Positions 62,444-64,000 of a DNA stretch of 64,000 nt are shown piece after piece. Below the pieces are notes generated by a model. It did not search any database, had not been told where the DNA came from, and saw only the letters and a program-made list of their open reading frames with translations. Each line of letters begins with the position of its first letter. The stretch's first letter is position 1. The DNA is from Gemmatimonadota bacterium (GTDB lineage Bacteria; Gemmatimonadota; Gemmatimonadetes; Gemmatimonadales; Gemmatimonadaceae). Made by a program: the position numbers and the translations under genes. Location: NCBI GenBank assembly GCA_028287235.1, contig JAQBQB010000025.1, positions 1-64,000 of the forward strand, given 5' to 3'.

Positions 62444-63919
62444 ATGACACAGGATAGCGCCGCGCTCTACAGCGCATATGCCGCGCGAGATTCGCGCTTC
62501 GACGGCGTCTTCTATATCGGCGTCACGTCCACCGGCATCTACTGCCGCCCGGTGTGCACCGCGAAGACACCAAAGGTGGCGAACTGCAAGTTTTTCGACA
62601 GCGCCGAGGCGGCGGAAAAGGCGAATTTCCGTCCGTGCCTTCGTTGCCGGCCCGAGCTCGCTCCCGGCAACGCGCCGGTCGACGATGCGCATCGCATCGC
62701 ACACCTGATCGCGAACCGCATTGATGAAGGAATGCTCGACGACGGCGCCAGCCTCGAGGAGATCGCCCGCCGCTTCGGATGGAGCTCGCGCCAGATTCGC
62801 CGCATCATGCAGAAGGAGCTCGGTGTCTCGCCGATCGAGCTCGTGATGACGCGCCGCCTTCTCCTCGCCAAGCAGCTGCTCACCGAGACGATGCTCCCGA
62901 TCACCGAGATCGCTTTCGCGAGCGGCTTCTCCAGTCTGCGCCGCTTCAACGACGCGTTCAGTGGACGCTATGGCATGCCGCCCACCCGATTCCGCAAAGC
63001 GGCCGACGCGACGGGGGCGAGCGTTCCCTCTACCGATTCGTTTGCGCTGCAACTGTCCTATCGTCCGCCTTTCGACTGGACGGGCATGATGCGTTTCCTC
63101 GGCACGCGCGCGTTGAAAGGCATCGAGTCCGTCCACGAGGACGAGTATCTCCGTACCGTTCGACTCGGCCAGCACACGGGTTGGGTTCGCGTCCGCCACG
63201 CGCCGGAGCGGCGCACGTTGCTCGTCGAGCTCACGCATTCGCTCACGCCGGTGCTTCCAGCTCTCCTCGGACGGCTGCGGAATCTGTTCGACCTCAGCGC
63301 GCGGCCCGACGTCGTGGGTGCGCAGCTCGTGCAGGATCCGCTGCTCGCCGGCGCCGTCGCGCGCAACCCGGGACTGCGCGTTCCCGGCGCGTTCGACGGC
63401 TTCGAGCTCGTGGTGCGCGCGATCCTCGGCCAGCAGATCACCGTCAAAGCCGCGACGACCATCGGTGGACGATTCGCCGAGGCGTTCGGCGATCCGGTCG
63501 CGACGCCGCACTCGGCGTTGACGCGATTGACGCCGACCGCCGAGCGCGTTGCGAGAGCGAGCGTCGACGAGCTGGCGTCGCTCGGAATCATTCAGACTCG
63601 CGCGCGGAGCATCATCGCCATCGCGAGCGAGATTGCGTCCGGGCGGTTGGTATTGGAGCCGGGCGCCGACCCCGACCGGACGATCGAGCAGTTGGTCGCG
63701 CTTCCAGGCGTCGGCGCGTGGACGGCGCACTACATCGCCATGCGCGCGCTGCGCTGGCCCGACGCCTTTCCGAAGGAAGACGTCGTGCTGCGAAAGAATC
63801 TCGGCGGTGTCACCGCGGCGCGCGCCGAGGAGCTGTCGCAGTCGTGGCGCCCGTGGCGCAGCTACGCAACGCTGCATCTGTGGGCCGGCAACGGGTCGCG
63901 TCTCGCCGAGGAGGATTGA
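62444..63919 (+). CDS. alkA: Ada regulatory domain fused to AlkA 3-methyladenine DNA glycosylase
   Basis: A 491-aa fusion. Residues 1-80 are the Ada zinc/methyl-acceptor domain with cysteines 34, 38, 65 and 68 (GIYCRPVC, CLRC). An AraC-type helix-turn-helix follows at about 95-195 (LEEIARRFGWSSRQIRRIMQ). Then come the AlkA N-domain (205-310) and an HhH-GPD glycosylase domain (320-475, LPGVGAWTAHYIAMRALRW and the catalytic Asp after FPKE). It repairs alkylated bases and, by family analogy, activates alkylation genes when methylated. ATG 62444 (MTQDSAALYS) matches the family. Confidence 0.93.
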   Translation: MTQDSAALYSAYAARDSRFDGVFYIGVTSTGIYCRPVCTAKTPKVANCKFFDSAEAAEKANFRPCLRCRPELAPGNAPVDDAHRIAHLIANRIDEGMLDDGASLEEIARRFGWSSRQIRRIMQKELGVSPIELVMTRRLLLAKQLLTETMLPITEIAFASGFSSLRRFNDAFSGRYGMPPTRFRKAADATGASVPSTDSFALQLSYRPPFDWTGMMRFLGTRALKGIESVHEDEYLRTVRLGQHTGWVRVRHAPERRTLLVELTHSLTPVLPALLGRLRNLFDLSARPDVVGAQLVQDPLLAGAVARNPGLRVPGAFDGFELVVRAILGQQITVKAATTIGGRFAEAFGDPVATPHSALTRLTPTAERVARASVDELASLGIIQTRARSIIAIASEIASGRLVLEPGADPDRTIEQLVALPGVGAWTAHYIAMRALRWPDAFPKEDVVLRKNLGGVTAARAEELSQSWRPWRSYATLHLWAGNGSRLAEED

Positions 63920-64000
63920 CGTGACTGGACTCGGGTCCGATTCTACGCTGACTCGCAACCCGTGATTCTTCGTGCAATCGACCACATCCGCCGCTCAACC

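Overview
The window is GC-rich chromosomal DNA packed with genes on both strands. Neighbouring genes often share ATGA, GTGA or TGATG stop/start overlaps. It most likely comes from a Gemmatimonadota bacterium. This is inferred from gene style (a GTG-started Ser/Thr kinase with TolB-like and TPR regions, many secreted M20/M28/M23/matrixin peptidases, wtp tungstate transport, a suf operon with a Rieske ferredoxin). There is no rRNA or ribosomal-protein marker to prove it, and Acidobacteriota or Myxococcota are not excluded. No phage, plasmid, transposase gene or CRISPR array was seen. Layout, 0-9 kb: the edge of an unknown gene; a NatAB-type ABC exporter; a divergent wtpABC tungstate/molybdate importer whose B/C junction has 11-bp repeats carrying start codons; two exported M20 peptidases; a copy of a dispersed repeat. 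9-17 kb: a minus-strand sufB-C-D-U-Rieske-S operon, then an FHA membrane protein and the FAD subunit of a molybdenum hydroxylase. 17-25.8 kb: Ser/Thr kinase, M23 lipoprotein, YhbY, MsrB, NHL protein, the large and 2Fe-2S subunits of the molybdenum hydroxylase, and a 7Fe ferredoxin with a strong terminator. 25.8-33 kb: a methyltransferase, an overlapping set (PLP enzyme, thioesterase, hydrolase), a permease, RNase D, a MIP18-type Fe-S assembly protein and a serine hydrolase with a lysine-rich tail. 33-41 kb: ECF sigma factor, anti-sigma factor and PDZ protein; a thioredoxin-reductase-like flavoprotein; a 322-bp palindrome; two matrixins; divergent hydrolase and M28 peptidase genes separated by inverted octamer arrays. 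41-50 kb: fused aspartokinase/homoserine dehydrogenase, a membrane-lipid pair (LPG-synthase-like and phospholipase D-like), YcgG and DUF1989 proteins, a glycosyltransferase, a PLP decarboxylase and a Gfo/Idh/MocA dehydrogenase. 50-64 kb: a promoter-to-terminator transcription unit that looks like a 6S RNA; a flavin/redox operon; an amino-acid ABC transporter with fused binding protein and permease; RsmD; a Na+/H+ antiporter whose rhodanese domain is cut by an in-frame UGA; a MATE pump; and divergent ogt and ada-alkA repair genes sharing a 14-bp inverted operator pair. Functional themes: Mo/W uptake serves a molybdenum hydroxylase; Suf, MIP18 and ferredoxin handle Fe-S clusters; Ogt and Ada-AlkA form an alkylation response. 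The observations most worth following are the UGA in the rhodanese domain (58594), the 6S-like RNA (51021-51238), the large palindromic repeat family (36803-37153 and 8697-8860), the cloverleaf element (31075-31230) and the Ada operator pair (62315/62395).
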